A stretch of 48,454 nt of DNA. Origin: Deltaproteobacteria bacterium (lineage in GTDB: Bacteria; Desulfobacterota; Dissulfuribacteria; Dissulfuribacterales; QOAL01). Position numbers and translations under genes: made by a program. The DNA lies in contig JALXCD010000114.1 in assembly GCA_026991135.1 (NCBI GenBank), positions 1 to 48,454 of the forward strand, read 5' to 3'. Positions 46,456 through 48,454 of this stretch are shown here, one piece after another (within the stretch, counting starts at the first letter, position 1; each line of letters begins with the position of its first letter). The notes beneath the pieces were generated by a model that made no database searches, had not been told where the DNA came from, and saw only the letters and a list, made by a program, of their open reading frames with translations.

Positions 46456-47628
46456 ATGTCAAAAAAAGAAGAAAATGTGTCACGCCTTTTTGTTAAGGGA
46501 AAAGAGATAATTATTGTTGGAACAGCCCATATATCGCGTGAATCAATAGAATTAGTAAAAGAGGTTATAAAGGAAGAAAAACCCGACTGTGTATGTGTGG
46601 AGTTAGATGAAAAAAGATACAAGGCCATAAGCCAAAGGGATAAATTTGAATCCCTTGATATTAAAAAGGTAATTAGGAAAAAGCAGCTTACCACCTTAAT
46701 GGCCAACCTTATCCTTTCTTCCTATCAGAAAAAGCTTGGTGAAAGGCTTGGAGTTCTTCCAGGCTCAGAGCTTATAGAAGCAGTAAATTGTGCAAAAGAA
46801 CTCAATATTCCTGTTGAGCTTTGTGATAGAGACATTCGAACAACTCTTTTAAGGGCCTGGCGTCTTACACCTTTCTGGAAAAAGGGAAAGCTTATTTCAT
46901 CCCTTGTTCTAAGCATCTTTGACGATACAGAGGTTACAGAGGAAAAGCTAAGGGAGCTTAAAAAATCAGATGTTATATCTGAACTTATGGCAGAGCTAGG
47001 CTCTGCCATGCCTGAGCTAAAAAGGGTGCTCATTGACGAAAGGGATACATTCTTAGCCGAAAAGATAAAGGGATCCAAGGGGGAAAAGGTTGTTGCAGTA
47101 GTAGGCGCAGGCCACGTTGAGGGTATCAAAAAGGCCCTTCTAGAAGATAGAAGCAAAGATATTCCTGAAATTTCCACTATCCCCCCGGCTTCCCCTTACT
47201 TTAAGGCAGCAGGCTGGGCAATTCCTGCGGTCATCATCGGCTCCATCATAATTATTGCCTTTCAAAGGGGCGGGCAGGTAGCGGGACAAAACTGCATCTA
47301 CTGGATACTTGCTAATGGGATTGCCTGCGCTCTTGGCGCAGTGGCTGCCCTAGCACATCCTTATACCATTGCCACAGGTTTTATTGCCGCTCCCATTACA
47401 AGCCTTACCCCAGTGATTGGTGCAGGTTATGTTACTGCCTTTGTCCAGGCAGTTGTGCGGCCCCCACTTGTAAAAGAGATTAAAAACGCTTCAAAAGACA
47501 TTACGACACTTAAGGGGTGGTGGACAAATAACCTTTTAAAGGTCTTTTTGGCCTTTCTCCTTCCAGGAATAGGCAGCATGATTGGCACTTGGCTTGGGGG
47601 ATATAAGATAGTCAGCAATCTTTTTTAA
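46456..47628 (+). CDS. TraB family integral membrane protein
   Basis: The 390-residue product has the TraB/PrgY motifs: IIIVGTAHISRES near residue 19, CVELDEKRYKAI near 46 and VVGAGHVEGIKKAL near 215, whose His and Glu suggest a metal-dependent protease-like site. The C-terminal 150 residues hold about four membrane segments, including IPAVIIGSIIIIAF. TraB in Enterococcus blocks peptide pheromone action, but the role in Gram-negative anaerobes is unknown. ATG 46456 is chosen over a TTG 15 nt earlier that overlaps yjbQ. Confidence 0.9.
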   Translation: MSKKEENVSRLFVKGKEIIIVGTAHISRESIELVKEVIKEEKPDCVCVELDEKRYKAISQRDKFESLDIKKVIRKKQLTTLMANLILSSYQKKLGERLGVLPGSELIEAVNCAKELNIPVELCDRDIRTTLLRAWRLTPFWKKGKLISSLVLSIFDDTEVTEEKLRELKKSDVISELMAELGSAMPELKRVLIDERDTFLAEKIKGSKGEKVVAVVGAGHVEGIKKALLEDRSKDIPEISTIPPASPYFKAAGWAIPAVIIGSIIIIAFQRGGQVAGQNCIYWILANGIACALGAVAALAHPYTIATGFIAAPITSLTPVIGAGYVTAFVQAVVRPPLVKEIKNASKDITTLKGWWTNNLLKVFLAFLLPGIGSMIGTWLGGYKIVSNLF

Positions 47629-47690
47629 ATTTTTTTCAAACCGTCTTTAAAAATTCCTTCTTGTCTCAATCGTATTTCTTAATAACTCCT

Positions 47691-47699
47691 TGATATAAT
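47691..47699 (+). promoter_or_regulatory. Extended -10 promoter of the FnIII gene
   Basis: TGATATAAT is a perfect extended -10 (TGn-TATAAT), with no good -35. The predicted start near 47706 leaves a leader of about 78 nt that is nearly filled by the structure at 47721-47773. Confidence 0.6.
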
Positions 47700-47720
47700 T
47701 TGCTTTTTTGGGCCTTTTCT

Positions 47721-47773
47721 TCCGGGGCATGGCTGTTGCTCAATTGAGACTAAACAGCAAATTGCCGACCGGA
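47721..47773 (+). promoter_or_regulatory. Long leader hairpin that encloses the ribosome binding site
   Basis: Nested pairings: TCCGG (47721) with CCGGA (47769-47773), GGCA (47726) with TGCC (47763-47766), and GCTGTT (47732) with AACAGC (47753-47758), with CTC-AATT-GAG at the tip. The outer right arm ends inside the Shine-Dalgarno GGAGG (47771-47775), which lies 8 nt before the ATG. In the folded state translation would be reduced. It does not match the c-di-GMP-I riboswitch consensus or others I know. Confidence 0.6.
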
Positions 47774-47783
47774 GGATATAGAT

Positions 47784-48454
47784 ATGAAGGGCCTAAGGAC
47801 AAAAGAAAATACAAAGGATAACAAGAAGTTATTTGTTGGTTTTGAAAATATCGCCAAATCTAAGACAAAATTTTTTGATAAAAAACTTAAAAATTTTTCA
47901 TTAAAAATTTTTCTGATTGCCTTGGCCCTTTTTGCCTTCCTACCAGAAATTATTTGGGCAGCTAGTGTAACCCTTACCTGGAACAGAAATACCGAACCAG
48001 ATGTTGCAGGCTATGTGGTCTATTGGGGAACAAAGCCAAGGAGTGAAGAAGACTATCCCAATTCCGCCAAGATAAATGATAATAAAAACGATGGGACACC
48101 TATCTCTTATACTGTCGAAGGCCTAGAAGAAGGAAAGACCTATTACTTTGCGGTAAAGGCCTTTGATGCAGAAGGGCTTTACAGTGACTATTCCGAAGAG
48201 GTTTCAGCTACAATCCCCGCCTCTGATAGTGGTTCTGGAGAAGATAACCAATCTGGTAATAATTCCGAAGAAGGTAGCCAGTCTGGTGGAAATTCAGGAA
48301 GTTCAGAAAATCAAGATTCCGGGAATGAGGGAGGAAATGGCGGGGGAGAAACAATTCCGCAGTTTATAAAAAGGATAAATTTTCAGTCTTATCGCAGTTG
48401 GGAAATACCGGAGGGATATGAGAAGGACACAGGGGAGGTATATAGTGAACAGCG
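47784..48454 (+). CDS. Fibronectin type III domain surface/secreted protein (partial, runs off window)
   Basis: The open frame from ATG 47784 continues without stop to the window end (223 residues seen). An N-terminal basic stretch of about 38 residues precedes a hydrophobic segment (FSLKIFLIALALFAFLP) and a likely signal cleavage near IIWAAS. One FnIII domain follows (about 61-146: VTLTWNRNTEPDVAGYVVYW, YTVEGLEEGKTYYFAVKAFD). After it comes a low-complexity Ser/Gly/Asn/Glu linker (about 149-190), then a new domain starting IPQFIKRINF. This layout suggests an exported binding protein. Its Shine-Dalgarno is within a leader hairpin. Confidence 0.85.
   Translation, partial: MKGLRTKENTKDNKKLFVGFENIAKSKTKFFDKKLKNFSLKIFLIALALFAFLPEIIWAASVTLTWNRNTEPDVAGYVVYWGTKPRSEEDYPNSAKINDNKNDGTPISYTVEGLEEGKTYYFAVKAFDAEGLYSDYSEEVSATIPASDSGSGEDNQSGNNSEEGSQSGGNSGSSENQDSGNEGGNGGGETIPQFIKRINFQSYRSWEIPEGYEKDTGEVYSEQ

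Noticed and set aside
47700-47783. c-di-GMP-I riboswitch in front of the FnIII gene
   Set aside because: The leader ends in TTGCCGA, as those riboswitches do, but the essential GCAAACC and GACGCAAAGC parts are missing.

Overview
The window is a continuous, gene-dense stretch of bacterial chromosome, AT-leaning, with about 50 recognisable genes and no rRNA, tRNA, CRISPR array or intact insertion sequence that I can see. Gene content points to an anaerobic Gram-negative bacterium of the Desulfobacterota (deltaproteobacterial) type. Supporting genes include rubrerythrin, desulfoferrodoxin, rubredoxins, a flavodiiron protein, a multihaem cytochrome c, Memo-like and DUF6485 proteins, LPS-core kinase and Kdo-pathway genes, and a selenoprotein peroxiredoxin. 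A thermophilic sulfur-metabolising member such as Dissulfuribacter is possible, but that name is a guess.

Layout. 0-3.8 kb holds replication genes (dnaN, gyrB) and a small Cys-rich DUF6485 protein. 3.8-11.2 kb is mostly minus strand: a Memo-like protein, prfB with its programmed +1 frameshift directly behind lnt, an HSDR_N-like protein and a UvrD/PcrA helicase, with a divergent biotin ligase on the plus strand. 11.3-21 kb (plus) holds fbp, then htpX with a B12-type radical SAM protein and an unknown partner, then a Smr-domain gene, tmk, ftsH and degP behind a good promoter whose -10 is overlapped by an inverted repeat. 21-24.1 kb carries a toxin-antitoxin pair with a frameshifted toxin, hisD, an orphan ABC ATPase and a HIT protein. 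24.3-32 kb is a biosynthetic block: carA and carB, a decayed copy of the carB tail, purF, kdsD and ssb. 32.4-36.6 kb holds a DUF5658 membrane protein, glgX, a formyltransferase-like protein and an LPS-type kinase.

The most distinctive region is 44.1 down to 36.5 kb on the minus strand. A PerR-type regulator lies behind a sigma70-like promoter with a 15-bp PerR/Fur palindrome at the presumed start site. It is followed, with no gap above 80 nt, by a small Cys-bearing winged-helix protein, rubrerythrin, a selenocysteine peroxiredoxin (in-frame UGA plus a downstream SECIS-like hairpin), a secreted pentahaem cytochrome, a Tat-signal superoxide reductase, desulfoferrodoxin, ferritin, two rubredoxins, a flavodiiron oxygen reductase, a small protein with a desulforedoxin-like cysteine pattern, and a HEAT-repeat protein. 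Together these could remove superoxide in two compartments, peroxide by two routes and O2, and store the released iron.

44.2-48.5 kb holds a membrane-anchored coiled-coil protein with a heptad-to-hendecad switch, a small secreted protein, a yjbQ-traB operon, and the start of a fibronectin type III surface protein whose ribosome binding site sits inside a long leader hairpin. The last gene runs off the window.
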